DNA of 64,000 bases from Treponema sp. UBA4873 (GTDB lineage: Bacteria > Spirochaetota > Spirochaetia > Treponematales > Treponemataceae), in NCBI GenBank assembly GCA_002399405.1, contig DHDP01000016.1, positions 124,001 through 188,000 of the forward strand, written 5' to 3'. Position 1 is the first letter of the stretch, and each line of letters begins with the position of its first letter. This document shows, one piece after another, positions 33,849 to 42,207 of the stretch. A program made the translations under genes and the position numbers. The notes under the pieces were generated by a model that saw only the letters and a program-made list of their open reading frames with translations, did no database searches and was not told the DNA's origin.

Positions 33849-35813
33849 CTAGTTCTGCGCTGTATTAATGCGCATAAATGCTTCAAAATAATCTTTATCG
33901 TTCGGCGTCATACTCTGCTCGAAACGGTATTTGAAGTCCACGTCTTCTTTTGTAAGCCGTTCGCTGTTCAGAAATCTGCGGAGCAGATCTTCGTACCGTT
34001 CCCGTTCCGTCATGAATACCGAACTTGTCCGGGCTTTTGCCATCGGCTCGCTGCTTATGATGCTGGCGACGGACCTGCTCCATTCCTCGTCCGACATATC
34101 ACGTTCCGCACTGTGTGGTTTGAACACCTGCGGAGGAACTGTTTCCGGCGGCTCATATTCAATCTGCTTTACGGCGCCGGCCGCAAGCTCTCCGGCATTC
34201 CGGTATTCGCGGAACGCGGCAGGATCGGACAGAACGCGGACATTCTCTGCCTTTGTTTTTTCGTCGAAAGCTGCCTTGACCGCTGCCATCTGCCGTTTTT
34301 TCCATGCAAGCTGTTCTGCAACTTTTTTCCGGTCCATCATGTCGATTTTTTCTGCCGGGTGCAGTGCAATTGCGTTGCTCGTTCCCGGTTCTATTGCGAA
34401 TACACCGAGATCGATATTGTCAGGATCAAACCGCAGTTCTATCTTTTTCCGGTTGTATGCCGTGAGTGTTCCGCGGTTCTGCAGTACCATATCTTTGGTA
34501 AGTTCGGGACCGATATATTCTTTACCGAACAGTGTTACCCGGTCGCCTTTCACGGTTACCGACGTGCGTTCCATAAACAGATAGCTTTCGTCGCTTTTAT
34601 CAATGTATGTCGGCTGCCAGCCTGCGAGCACCTTCTGCTGCAGATATTCCTTCGGACTGCAGCCGAGCGTGCTGTGTCTGCGGTTTTCGTAGATGTCGAC
34701 AGCCTGCAGTACTTTTTTAATAAATTCGTCATAGGTAAGAATGTAGCCGTGCTTACGTTGCCAGTCGAGACGGGCTTTCGCCTGTTCCTCTTCCGGTGCA
34801 GACATACCGACTTCCTGCACATAGCCGGGCAGACACATATCGCGTAATATCTGTTCAAGTGTATTGAAGTAACGTTCAATCGGTTTCGTCTTGGCATTTT
34901 TTACCTGTGCGAATATCCTGCGGTGTTTCGCATGCCATTCGGCTCGGCTCTGTGCAACATCCACGACTTCCCCTTCTGCGTCTTCAACGATGAATCTGCC
35001 GTTTTCGCTCTGGTACAGATCAGCTTCATCGAGAAACCTTACTCCGTAACTCTGCAGCCGTGCGATCACATCATCTGCTAGGTCCGACTTTTCCGACGAT
35101 CCGTTATCGTTGTACGTGCTGCCGAACTTGCCGAACCGTCCGATTCCGACGCGGAGGGCGCGCAGAACGGTGTGCGTATTATAGGCATGGTCAAAGCTGA
35201 TGCCGTAAACCATGCGGGTACCCATGTCAAGCCAGAGATAGCATTCCGCACGGATATAACTGCCGTCTTCGGTCTGGCACCAGAAGTCAAACTTATGCTG
35301 ATCACCAACGATAAGCTCAAACGGCTCCAGTTTGGATAGGTCCCGGCTTATATAGAACATATTATCAAGCGCCCGCTGTCCGCCGCGTGCAAGCATCACC
35401 ATCGCAGGAGATATGCTCCGTATGTGGACGTACGCGCTCTGTTCGCTGCCAATTCTCCAGCCTTCCTGTTCTGCTTTCTGCCGTGTAACGTTGTATGCGT
35501 TGCGGACGGTACAGTCTCCGACCTGGGCTTTTGCAGCAAGGTAAAAATTTGTCAGGAAACTCAGCGCTGCATCATCCCATGCATAGATAAACCGTCCCTG
35601 CCGGCGTGATGTGTCCGTGAACCTGCCTGACTCCATGTACTTGATGTACCGTGAGACAGTAATGGCTGATATGCCGAACTCGCAGGCAATTTCTTTGTAT
35701 ACTTTTGCTTTTGTCTTGAGCGGGTCGCGGCGCATGTATCTGTCGTAGACGGCACAACGCAGCGGATGCTTTTTGTCCGGCTGGATCGGGAAGAACACAT
35801 CGTCAACGTTCAT
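33849..35813 (-). CDS. MuA-like DDE transposase
   Basis: This 654-residue transposase cuts and joins phage ends. An N-terminal helix-turn-helix region (CEFGISAITVSRYIKYM, near residue 43) is followed by a catalytic core with Asp in VGDQHKFDFW (near 170), Asp in TYNDNGS (near 237) and Glu in KTKPIERYFNTLEQ (near 310). A beta-barrel (VTVKGDRVTLFGKEYIGPEL) and a C-terminal MuB-interaction tail complete it. The length matches MuA. Its start overlaps the previous gene by 4 bases (ATGA). First member of the A-B pair in the leftward operon. Confidence 0.93.
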   Translation of the reverse strand: MNVDDVFFPIQPDKKHPLRCAVYDRYMRRDPLKTKAKVYKEIACEFGISAITVSRYIKYMESGRFTDTSRRQGRFIYAWDDAALSFLTNFYLAAKAQVGDCTVRNAYNVTRQKAEQEGWRIGSEQSAYVHIRSISPAMVMLARGGQRALDNMFYISRDLSKLEPFELIVGDQHKFDFWCQTEDGSYIRAECYLWLDMGTRMVYGISFDHAYNTHTVLRALRVGIGRFGKFGSTYNDNGSSEKSDLADDVIARLQSYGVRFLDEADLYQSENGRFIVEDAEGEVVDVAQSRAEWHAKHRRIFAQVKNAKTKPIERYFNTLEQILRDMCLPGYVQEVGMSAPEEEQAKARLDWQRKHGYILTYDEFIKKVLQAVDIYENRRHSTLGCSPKEYLQQKVLAGWQPTYIDKSDESYLFMERTSVTVKGDRVTLFGKEYIGPELTKDMVLQNRGTLTAYNRKKIELRFDPDNIDLGVFAIEPGTSNAIALHPAEKIDMMDRKKVAEQLAWKKRQMAAVKAAFDEKTKAENVRVLSDPAAFREYRNAGELAAGAVKQIEYEPPETVPPQVFKPHSAERDMSDEEWSRSVASIISSEPMAKARTSSVFMTERERYEDLLRRFLNSERLTKEDVDFKYRFEQSMTPNDKDYFEAFMRINTAQN

Positions 35814-36619
35814 GCTTCGCCTGCCCCGTCTGCTGTTTCAACCTGCACATCGTCGAAGCTGCTCATCTCGTTTTCGTTCGCTGCAAGTTCGTTGACGATG
35901 TCACGGATTTTTAACCCGAGGTTGTATGCCGCAGACAGACGCGTTCCCGGATCGTCGAACGTGCGCAGATACTGCGCAATATTGTCGTAGATTGTAAACT
36001 GTGCAAACGTCTGCTCTTTTGTTTCGAGCGTGAACCTGCTGAATTTTTTTGCGTTGGCCATCGCCTCGGCAAAATAGTCCCGGTCGGTTTTCCGCGTCCA
36101 CCTGATTTTTTTGTTTCCCCAGCGCTCGGCAAGCTCGGTAAATTTTTTGTTGGCTGCCCGCCTGGAGAATTCTTTTTCATCTTCCTTTGTCCACCCGGAA
36201 GCCCGTTCTCCTGTTTCCATTGCACGGGCGACACGTTCCTCCGAGAATCCTGTAATTGACGGCATGTTTGCACTCTTGAGCTGTGTGAGTTCCTCCGGGG
36301 TGCGCACGTGATCCGTCTGCGGATCGTACAGGCGCATGTACAGTGTCGCGGTTTTACGGGACAGTCCGATCATGTCACAGAAGTCGGTCCAGCCGAAATC
36401 CGGTGCATTCTCGCTTTTCCGGTCTCCGCCGGTCCGTGCAAGCGCTTCGTGCGCAATATACAAATCCTTTGCAAGGTCCTGAGCGCACCGGTGGAATTTT
36501 TCTATCTTCGGTTTGATTTTTTCGACAGCCGTTTCAAGTTTCCAGCTTTCAATCTCGCGTTCGAAGGGAAAAGCCTGTGAAGCAGGTGTCCTGTCCTGTG
36601 CAATTTTGTTCTTAGCCAT
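35810..36619 (-). CDS. Early phage protein with a ParB/KilA-like helix-turn-helix
   Basis: About 269 residues. The N-terminal helical part holds FGWTDFCDMIGLSRKTATLYM, a helix-turn-helix signature. The middle is rich in charged residues and has SITGFSEERVARAM. Immediately upstream of MuA with a four-base overlap. I do not recognise a named family; an early DNA-binding or replication accessory function is inferred from position. Confidence 0.5.
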   Translation of the reverse strand: MAKNKIAQDRTPASQAFPFEREIESWKLETAVEKIKPKIEKFHRCAQDLAKDLYIAHEALARTGGDRKSENAPDFGWTDFCDMIGLSRKTATLYMRLYDPQTDHVRTPEELTQLKSANMPSITGFSEERVARAMETGERASGWTKEDEKEFSRRAANKKFTELAERWGNKKIRWTRKTDRDYFAEAMANAKKFSRFTLETKEQTFAQFTIYDNIAQYLRTFDDPGTRLSAAYNLGLKIRDIVNELAANENEMSSFDDVQVETADGAGEA

Positions 36620-36693
36620 AGAAGCTGCACTCCTTTATAATAAAATCTGATTCATCAGCTGATGCTGACATCCAGTAAGCACCAGCCGGATCG

Positions 36694-37206
36694 TTAACTT
36701 GCCGACTTGAGCAGATCCCTGTTAATCTCTTCCGTCTTCGCTTCGCAGAAAAAGTCATCGCTTATTTTGCGCACTGCATCGACCTGTGTAAGTGTTTCAT
36801 CATCGAGTTCCGCCATGCTGTCCTTGTCGGGTTCTTCCTTTGTGCGGACATATTTGTCAAGGTGCAGCTTTTTAAGCAGTTCTACAGTCGTCTTTCTGAC
36901 GCTGATCTTTGTGCTTTTGCGGTAGCCGAAAAATCCGAACGACAGCTCGATCGTTTTTTTGTCCGTAAAGAGATCATCCCGGTTGTAGTCGGCAAATGCC
37001 TGGATACGGGCACTTGTTTCTGCGATTTTCTTCCTGAGCTTTTCCCCGTCTTTAGCTGCTCCCGTTTTGATTTCCGCAATCTGCTTGTTTGCTTCGGAGT
37101 CGATTGCATCAAGTTCCTTCTGTGCAAGTCCGATTTCCCTGAGTGCGAAGTTCACGTCTTCTACTGATTCGATTTTGCCGGCTTCCGGCTTGATTCTTGT
37201 TCCCAT
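36694..37206 (-). CDS. gam: Host-nuclease inhibitor Gam
   Basis: 170 residues. Mu Gam binds linear double-stranded DNA ends and protects them from exonucleases, like a bacterial Ku. The N-terminal coiled coil (LREIGLAQKELDAIDSEANKQ) is followed by FGFFGYRKSTKIS, the Gam core strand. Length matches the family. GAGG precedes ATG at close spacing. In the early operon between small genes and the transposition genes. Confidence 0.85.
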   Translation of the reverse strand: MGTRIKPEAGKIESVEDVNFALREIGLAQKELDAIDSEANKQIAEIKTGAAKDGEKLRKKIAETSARIQAFADYNRDDLFTDKKTIELSFGFFGYRKSTKISVRKTTVELLKKLHLDKYVRTKEEPDKDSMAELDDETLTQVDAVRKISDDFFCEAKTEEINRDLLKSAS

Positions 37207-37232
37207 TTGTTCACCTCTATGGTATAGTTATT

Positions 37233-37520
37233 TCAGGCGGCGTCTGGTCCGTCATCATTATTCTGATCTGCCGGAAAACGTATTGGCGTACGTGTTCCGG
37301 CTTTTTCATCTGCAGCTACCGCGGCGTCTTCCAGCATCGCTGTCATCTGTGCAGGCGTCTGACCGACTGCATTCATCGCAAGCAGGTATCCTGCCGCCGC
37401 CATCTGCATCCCTTCATACGTCATGCTTCTTACGGCATGGCGGGCCTTGTCCGGATTCATATCCGGCTCGCAGCTTTCCATGTACGGCGGTTTACGGCCG
37501 TTCAGCCATATCTGCATCAT
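37233..37520 (-). CDS. Hypothetical early phage protein
   Basis: About 95 residues from ATG 37520, which overlaps the preceding stop (ATGA). The middle helix GMQMAAAGYLLAMNAVGQT is followed by an acidic tail (DQNNDDGPDAA). No family recognised. Part of the tightly packed early operon. Confidence 0.5.
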   Translation of the reverse strand: MMQIWLNGRKPPYMESCEPDMNPDKARHAVRSMTYEGMQMAAAGYLLAMNAVGQTPAQMTAMLEDAAVAADEKAGTRTPIRFPADQNNDDGPDAA

Positions 37521-37804
37521 GCCGCCGCCCCGCACGCTTTTTTTGCCGCGTTGTATACGTTGCGCCAGAAAAAATACATATGTTCATCGTTCCGGAAACG
37601 GGTCACGTTGTACCTTGCAGCTTTGAGCGTCGACTGCGGAAAGAGCAGAGGCCTGTGCTGCTGCTGTACCCGCTCTGCAAGTTCCGTGTTCTCCTCTGTC
37701 CAGCACAGTAATTCTCCGCTTTTATAATCAAACGTAACCGCCCTGTTTTTTTCATCCCTGCATGTTAATTTTCCTCCGGCTTCATGAACGAACTGCACTT
37801 TCAT
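37517..37804 (-). CDS. Hypothetical early phage protein
   Basis: 95 residues with two short beta strands (VTFDYKSGELLCWTEEN) and a helical C-terminus (YFFWRNVYNAAKKACGAAA). Coupled to both neighbours by ATGA overlaps. No family recognised. Confidence 0.5.
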   Translation of the reverse strand: MKVQFVHEAGGKLTCRDEKNRAVTFDYKSGELLCWTEENTELAERVQQQHRPLLFPQSTLKAARYNVTRFRNDEHMYFFWRNVYNAAKKACGAAA

Positions 37805-37995
37805 TTCTTTCCTCCTGCGAACAGCTGCGGCTGACGCGCAGCCTGCTGTGCTGTTTCATACGATGCAATCATCCCGTCAACGAATGATTCCGATTTCTTC
37901 GCCGCACGCAGCAGCGCCGGATCGTGTGTCCGGAAAAACTCCTTCTGCAGCCGGCGCATATCTGCGACCGCCGTCATAAAGACGTCTCCTGCCAT
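37801..37995 (-). CDS. Small early phage protein
   Basis: 64 residues, mostly one helical hairpin (MRRLQKEFFRTHDPALLRAAKKSE). The LQKEYFRTRDP-type wording recurs in small phage proteins of unknown function. GGAGG before ATG. Confidence 0.55.
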   Translation of the reverse strand: MAGDVFMTAVADMRRLQKEFFRTHDPALLRAAKKSESFVDGMIASYETAQQAARQPQLFAGGKK

Positions 37996-38004
37996 ATACC
38001 CTCC

Positions 38005-38307
38005 TTATGCCGCACGGGAACGCAGCTGCTGCACCATGCTGTTCCAGCTGGTGTACCCGAGCACCTCGCACACCGTTTTCTCGATGCGCCTGCTGTGCCG
38101 CTGACCGGTGACTACTAATTGGACTGCAGAACGATCGCAGCCGACCGTCCGGGCAATGTCCGCGCATGAGCGGCCTGCCCGGCGCAGCTGGTACTGCAGG
38201 TACAGCCCCTCATCCCGCGTGATGTTCGCGCTGTACGTGCGTTTCCGTTTCTGCGCCTTTGCGGCACGCCCCGCAGCGATAAGCACCGCTACATCAGACT
38301 CTGCCAT
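38005..38307 (-). CDS. Early helix-turn-helix regulator (Ner-like position)
   Basis: 100 residues. The C-terminal RSCADIARTVGCDRSAVQLVVTGQRHSRRI is a clear helix-turn-helix resembling Ner/XRE regulators, with a basic N-terminal arm (KAQKRKRTYSANITRDE). AAGGAGG precedes the ATG. Near the start of the leftward early operon, where Mu encodes the early negative regulator Ner, so a switch role is likely but unproven. Confidence 0.65.
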   Translation of the reverse strand: MAESDVAVLIAAGRAAKAQKRKRTYSANITRDEGLYLQYQLRRAGRSCADIARTVGCDRSAVQLVVTGQRHSRRIEKTVCEVLGYTSWNSMVQQLRSRAA

Positions 38308-38873
38308 GATTTACCTCCTTTACCGGTGTCTTTTTCCGGTGTATGATTTATGTATGAATGAAAATGAACAGATTGCAAAACAGCTCGACAAAGACCGTGG
38401 TCGGATCGAAAATCTGATAACGCCTGAGATGTGCAGATGAATGCAGAATAAACTGAAAGATCCTCTTTCCTCGTCATTCCGTTACGAGATGATGCTGAAG
38501 AGTTTTTTGCCAGAGGCCCTTTGCAGACGACTTTCCGGTAAAAATCCCGAAGTCTGCAGAAATGACTGGTTTGCTGTTTTTTGTCTTTGCGAGCAGCTGT
38601 CCATCCTTGCTGATTTTTTTCGTAACAGTTCATGTATTTTTCCGGCAGCCGGCACAGCAGATGTCCTGCGCACCATGCGGTCAGAGTCTGTACAAAACTA
38701 CATGCAAACTCTGCTTGATACCCATTGCTGAACCGGCAACCCGGGAAATCGCAGTCACTTTTCTGAAGAGGCAATACGGTGCAATGAACTTCTCTGTAGT
38801 CAAGGCAGAACGGACATTTCAAATCGTATAATCTATCAAATGTATTGAGATAGTTGATATTCCATTGTTTCAT
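38289..38873 (-). CDS. Cys-rich early phage protein (extent uncertain)
   Basis: The first ~60 residues look real: MKQWNINYLNTFDRLYDL, then CPFCLDY, a Cys pair in DCDFPGCRF, a zinc-ribbon-like layout. The frame then runs on to 194 residues with less protein-like sequence and overlaps the next ribosome site. A plus-strand frame (38441-38731, 96 residues) covers the same DNA, preceded by a small frame ending TGAATG. One of the two is presumably a shadow. Minus-strand order of all neighbours favours this one, possibly shortened by a frameshift. Confidence 0.45.
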   Translation of the reverse strand: MKQWNINYLNTFDRLYDLKCPFCLDYREVHCTVLPLQKSDCDFPGCRFSNGYQAEFACSFVQTLTAWCAGHLLCRLPEKYMNCYEKNQQGWTAARKDKKQQTSHFCRLRDFYRKVVCKGPLAKNSSASSRNGMTRKEDLSVYSAFICTSQALSDFRSDHGLCRAVLQSVHFHSYINHTPEKDTGKGGKSWQSLM

Positions 38874-39055
38874 ACAGTCTTCTCCCTGTGTTCTTTCCTT
38901 CCCAGTGTTTGCTGTCCTTCATATTCCTCTTTTGGAATTGCCGAGCTGTTGCGGGGACACATATCTACACCCGTTTCCGCATTGACAAAGTCAGCCGGTG
39001 ACACACAGCGCCCATTAACAAAATCCGGGCATCCGATGATTTCACATCCTGTCAT
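38870..39055 (-). CDS. Small Cys-rich phage protein
   Basis: 61 residues beginning MTGCEIIGCPDFVNGRCVSP with a fourth Cys in VDMCPRN, a compact metal-binding pattern seen in many phage early proteins. GCGGGG ribosome site and a 14-base overlap with the previous gene. Function unknown. Confidence 0.6.
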   Translation of the reverse strand: MTGCEIIGCPDFVNGRCVSPADFVNAETGVDMCPRNSSAIPKEEYEGQQTLGRKEHREKTV

Positions 39056-39335
39056 TTTTCCCCGCCTTTCCGATGGTATGTTTCAACATCCGTGCCAGAC
39101 GTACCAGCAGTTTTGCCGGCGATGTATTCCATGCATGACAAAGAAATACCAGTGCACCATCCCTGAACAGGCCGACGGTATCTATTTCCCCGGGAGGCGT
39201 TGTATCGTACGGGTTGCCGTCGGGGTCGACATTGACGACGAACTCAAAGCATTCATCCGGGTATACGTTCTGCACAAACTCATTCATACAGAGGACCGCC
39301 TTCTCGCGCTTTACGTTGATGTATTCGTCGTTCAT
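39042..39335 (-). CDS. Hypothetical early phage protein
   Basis: 97 residues. A mixed alpha/beta pattern with FEFVVNVDPDGNPYDTTPPG and a basic C-terminal helix (PAKLLVRLARMLKHTIGK). The start overlaps the preceding stop by 4 bases. No family recognised. Confidence 0.55.
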   Translation of the reverse strand: MNDEYINVKREKAVLCMNEFVQNVYPDECFEFVVNVDPDGNPYDTTPPGEIDTVGLFRDGALVFLCHAWNTSPAKLLVRLARMLKHTIGKAGKNDRM

Positions 39336-39595
39336 ATCCGTTCCCCCTTCACAAGCCTGCGCGTTTCTTTTATGTCGAGCAGGGTGCAGGCAACCCTTGT
39401 CCAGCCGCTGACACTAACCGATACATGAAATACCTGATTCATCAGTCTGTTCCACAAATCAGACGATACCTGCCGGTAATCCAGGTCCCACACTTCAAGT
39501 GTTTTGCATTCTTTGCAGTCATAAAGGACAATTTCTGCGGTTTCATCTGCCTTTGTCAGCATGACCTGCAGGCCCTTTTCATTTCTTTTGTTCAT
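39332..39595 (-). CDS. First gene of the leftward early operon, hypothetical
   Basis: 87 residues with a DCKECK pair and two beta strands (LEVWDLDYRQVSS, VSVSVSGWTRVACTLL). AGGAG precedes its ATG. It is the first gene left of the operator array, so it is expressed first after derepression. Family unknown. Confidence 0.6.
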   Translation of the reverse strand: MNKRNEKGLQVMLTKADETAEIVLYDCKECKTLEVWDLDYRQVSSDLWNRLMNQVFHVSVSVSGWTRVACTLLDIKETRRLVKGERI

Positions 39596-39626
39596 TATTC
39601 GCTCCTATAAATCCGATAATTTGCGT

Positions 39627-39702
39627 AGTAAACAAGTTTACTTTTCACTGTTTCCGTTTACCCGTAGATAAGTAAACTTGTTTACTATATGTAGTTTACT
39701 AC
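39627..39702. promoter_or_regulatory. Repressor operator array and divergent phage promoters
   Basis: Two perfect 16-bp dyads, AGTAAACAAGTTTACT (39627-39642) and AGTAAACTTGTTTACT (39671-39686), are spaced 44 bases, and a related GTAGTTTACTAC lies at 39691-39702. A rightward promoter (TTGTTT 39678-39683, TACAAT 39700-39705) overlaps the second and third sites. The leftward early promoter should overlap the first, though its hexamers are not clear. This is the lysis/lysogeny switch. Confidence 0.85.
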
Positions 39703-39747
39703 AATTGTGGATTTTGTCAACACAAAATTGCTATTTAGGAGTATATT

Positions 39748-40383
39748 ATGAACACAATATTGCTTAGAATTCGTGATATAATAACACAAACGGGGTTATC
39801 AGATTCTGCTTTTGCTCAAAAAATTGGAATCGGGCAAACAACTTTATCAAATATGTTCGTACGAGACTCAGATCCCAGATCTGAAGTTTTACAAAGAATC
39901 AGCGAGACATTTGGAATTAATCCGTCTTGGCTCCTTGTTGGTACAGGGGATAAGGTAATAAAAGAGCATAATGACGTACAGCATATACAGGAATCATTGG
40001 AAGGCAGACTTATTCCATTTCTGGACCAAAAAGCAAGTGCAGGTCCCGGAAAAGTTCTGCTTGAAGACGATCACAAAGGGCGTGTCATTCGTATCCCGAA
40101 CGCAGTATCTACTATATCCGAGCTGTATGCACTTGAAGTCTCCGGAGATTCTATGTATCCTACCTTAAACGACGGTGATGTAGTTGTCTGTGATTCCGCC
40201 GGCTGGCAGGGAGACGGCATTTACGTACTGCGTACTCACGAATGCGAGTATGTGAAGCGCGTTGTGCTGACGCCTGACGGTTATCACGTTATCAGCGACA
40301 ATACTATGTATCCGCCGTATAACTGCAAACAGAACGACACTGAAGTTATCGGACGAGTGCGCTGCGCCGTAGTAAAAATGTAA
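39748..40383 (+). CDS. XRE/S24 LexA-like phage repressor
   Basis: This 211-residue switch protein has an N-terminal helix-turn-helix (DSAFAQKIGIGQTTLSNMF, near residue 20), a hinge with ASAGPG (Ala-Gly cleavage site, near 97), and a peptidase S24 domain with SGDSMYP (catalytic Ser near 131) and ECEYVKRVVL (catalytic Lys near 166). All residues for RecA-stimulated self-cleavage are present, so SOS induction is expected, unlike Mu's own repressor. AGGAG before ATG. It probably binds the adjacent AGTAAAC dyads. First gene of the lysogenic operon. Confidence 0.92.
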   Translation: MNTILLRIRDIITQTGLSDSAFAQKIGIGQTTLSNMFVRDSDPRSEVLQRISETFGINPSWLLVGTGDKVIKEHNDVQHIQESLEGRLIPFLDQKASAGPGKVLLEDDHKGRVIRIPNAVSTISELYALEVSGDSMYPTLNDGDVVVCDSAGWQGDGIYVLRTHECEYVKRVVLTPDGYHVISDNTMYPPYNCKQNDTEVIGRVRCAVVKM

Positions 40384-40395
40384 CAGGAGGAGATA

Positions 40396-40923
40396 ATGAA
40401 AAAGTTTTTAGTAACAATTACTAGTATTTTGGTTATTTTTTGTACAGGTTGTGCCACGACATCTGCCGTAAAAACAACGATGACAACAGAACTAATCGGT
40501 AATCCTATCCCAGATTATGCTGTATCTGTCGTTGGCCGCACAGAATTCGGTGATTCATGGTATCACGCTGCCCATTCAGGAGAAGGTTTTTCACAGACCT
40601 TTGATATTGAAATTATAAACAATTCAAACACAATAGGTAAAATTGTATGGGATAATTCTTCTATAACAGATTCTGACGGTACACATAGAATATTTCTTCA
40701 AGGGATGCGCTTTATAAAAGCAGGAGATCCGATATCTGATATGATTGTTCCTCCCGGGTCAAAAAACATTAAGACAATTAGTTCCGCAGATTCTGTGGAA
40801 TGGTCTTCTCTCGGAAACTGCTGGGTCCTAAAACAAATGTCTGGATTTGATTTTACTATCACTATATGCATCAATACCGATGGTAAAGACAATTATGTCA
40901 TAAATAAAGTTCATGTTCAGTAA
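40396..40923 (+). CDS. Phage-encoded lipoprotein expressed with the repressor
   Basis: 175 residues. A lipoprotein signal ends ILVIFCTGC (Cys19), followed by a beta-rich domain (FDIEIINNSN, GMRFIKAGDP, SGFDFTITIC). It lies 13 bases after the repressor with AGGAGG, so it is made in the lysogen. Prophage lipoproteins in this position often alter the cell surface or block superinfection; no motif proves this. Confidence 0.7.
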   Translation: MKKFLVTITSILVIFCTGCATTSAVKTTMTTELIGNPIPDYAVSVVGRTEFGDSWYHAAHSGEGFSQTFDIEIINNSNTIGKIVWDNSSITDSDGTHRIFLQGMRFIKAGDPISDMIVPPGSKNIKTISSADSVEWSSLGNCWVLKQMSGFDFTITICINTDGKDNYVINKVHVQ

Positions 40924-40944
40924 ACATATAACAGGAGGTATAAT

Positions 40945-41178
40945 ATGGGTACTATTTTTGCAATAATTTGTTCTATAATTTCAATATGTATTCTGATTTA
41001 CTGCATAAACAGGTTTAACCGGGCAGCAGTTGCAGCCGAAGAATGTTCTGAACGGTTGAAAAGGCTTGTCCAGATAAATGAGGCTGTTGTCCGGACAGAA
41101 CATCCGGAGCTTTTCAAATCCAGTGAAACCGGGGAAGCCCCTGACAAAATAGAAGAAGAGACAGCTGATAAAAAATAA
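40945..41178 (+). CDS. Small membrane protein in the lysogeny operon
   Basis: 77 residues with one N-terminal membrane helix (IFAIICSIISICILIYCI), then a helical cytoplasmic or periplasmic tail ending in acidic/lysine residues. AGGAGG ribosome site, same operon as repressor and lipoprotein. Possible superinfection-exclusion partner; unproven. Confidence 0.6.
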   Translation: MGTIFAIICSIISICILIYCINRFNRAAVAAEECSERLKRLVQINEAVVRTEHPELFKSSETGEAPDKIEEETADKK

Positions 41179-41183
41179 AACAA

Positions 41184-41210
41184 AGTCCTGCAGCATAATG
41201 CTGCAGGACT
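41184..41210 (+). terminator. Hairpin ending the lysogeny operon
   Basis: AGTCCTGCAGC/GCTGCAGGACT with a 5-base loop right after the last gene. There is no long T-run (ATCTTAATT follows). Probably bidirectional, since a minus-strand reading frame converges on it. Confidence 0.7.
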
Positions 41211-41226
41211 ATCTTAATTACAGCGT

Positions 41227-41420
41227 CTATTTATTTCTTAAAGGGAGGGCCCACGGCAGAACCAGCAGCGCAACGCATGCCGCAAGCCATACCATCACAA
41301 GTAAAGTGTCTGCAATAATTTCCGGTACGCCTGCATCCTGTATTTTAAAGTGTGTTGTGCAGCACAGAAAAATCCCCAGACAAAACTTATAACCCTCATT
41401 ATTATTTCTATATATCTCAT
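41227..41420 (-). pseudogene. Small membrane protein gene with an apparent frameshift
   Basis: On the minus strand GGAGGG is followed by ATG (41420) and MRYIEIIMRVISFVWG in one frame. The next frame continues hydrophobic, protein-like sequence: IADTLLVMVWLAACVALLVL, PWALPLRNK, stop at 41227. The frames join at the C4/A5 runs of the plus strand (41368-41377). Corrected, it is a ~64-residue protein with two membrane helices. Mutation, programmed shift or sequencing error cannot be told apart. The gene is transcribed against the repressor operon. Confidence 0.5.
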
Positions 41421-41494
41421 GTTCCCTCCGTGATAAACCTTTTTATACAGGCTAACACATAAGACTGATTTGATTCCGATTTCCGTGCAGACCT

Positions 41495-41520
41495 TCCCGG
41501 TTCAGCCGGGGATTTTTTTT
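41495..41520 (+). terminator. Intrinsic terminator before the lysis genes
   Basis: CCCGG/CCGGG stem with flanking T-A pair and eight T, enclosed by GCAGAC...GTCTGC. It ends 30 bases upstream of the first late gene, so late transcription must start after it or pass through it by antitermination. No late promoter was found in the 30 bases. Confidence 0.85.
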
Positions 41521-41550
41521 GTCTGCTAGAGTAGATGTCAGGAGGATTCT

Positions 41551-42207
41551 ATGAAAAAGAATAATTCTGACGGAAAGCCGTATTACTCGCAGCGGAATAA
41601 CGAGCTCAGGCCGGAAGGTGCCTGCAACGTGACCGCGATGATAAACGCACTGAGTGCCGCGGGCTGGCCGGTGGAAAGGCTCGCAGACGAAAAATACCGG
41701 CAGCCGGAGGATGCACTCATGCACTTCCTGCTTGCCGACGCAAATATTGACCGCGAGTGGCACCGTATTGACCCGCCGGGCAGTTACCCGCCGAATGAAT
41801 GGCATCCGCTGCTCTGCCTCGGCACGAACATGCTTCTGCGGAACAAAGGACTGCTCGGCCGGACGGATACGGCAGTTACGTTCAGTGAGACACATCTTGT
41901 TACAGACTTTGCGGAGGCGGTTGATGCAGGCGGGGCAGCCGTCGTGTCCGGGTGTTTCGAGACAGCGAACAGGCGCGTCATCGGGCATGTCGTCGCGGTT
42001 GTCGGATACAAAGCTGACGACACAAACGGCACGGTGAAATCGTTTCTCCTCGACGATCCGTGGGGCGATTACCGCACGAAATACGAGGACGCACACGGCA
42101 ACGACATTGAGATGCCGCTGTCTGATTTTACCGCAGTCATTAAGGCGAAGGGATCGGAAATCAAACTCGGCCATATCGTCAGGAAATATACGGAGGCTGC
42201 AGCGTGA
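41551..42207 (+). CDS. Papain-like (C39-type) peptidase, candidate endolysin
   Basis: 218 residues. EGACNVTAM holds the catalytic Cys (residue 25), GHVVAVVGY the His (near 145) and LLDDPWGDY the Asp (near 168), the pattern of peptidase_C39_2. The N-terminal YYSQRNNELRPEG matches other phage and spirochaete lysis-module peptidases. Placed first in the late operon before a two-helix membrane protein, so a cell-wall amidase/endopeptidase for lysis is likely. No signal peptide. AGGAGG ribosome site. Confidence 0.7.
   Translation: MKKNNSDGKPYYSQRNNELRPEGACNVTAMINALSAAGWPVERLADEKYRQPEDALMHFLLADANIDREWHRIDPPGSYPPNEWHPLLCLGTNMLLRNKGLLGRTDTAVTFSETHLVTDFAEAVDAGGAAVVSGCFETANRRVIGHVVAVVGYKADDTNGTVKSFLLDDPWGDYRTKYEDAHGNDIEMPLSDFTAVIKAKGSEIKLGHIVRKYTEAAA

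Noticed and set aside
38441..38731. 96-codon plus-strand frame in the early region
   Set aside because: No ribosome site of note and against the direction of all neighbours; kept only as an alternative to the minus-strand Cys-rich gene.
41198..41392. 64-codon plus-strand frame after the lysogeny operon
   Set aside because: It starts inside the terminator hairpin and is antisense to a hydrophobic minus-strand frame with a real ribosome site.
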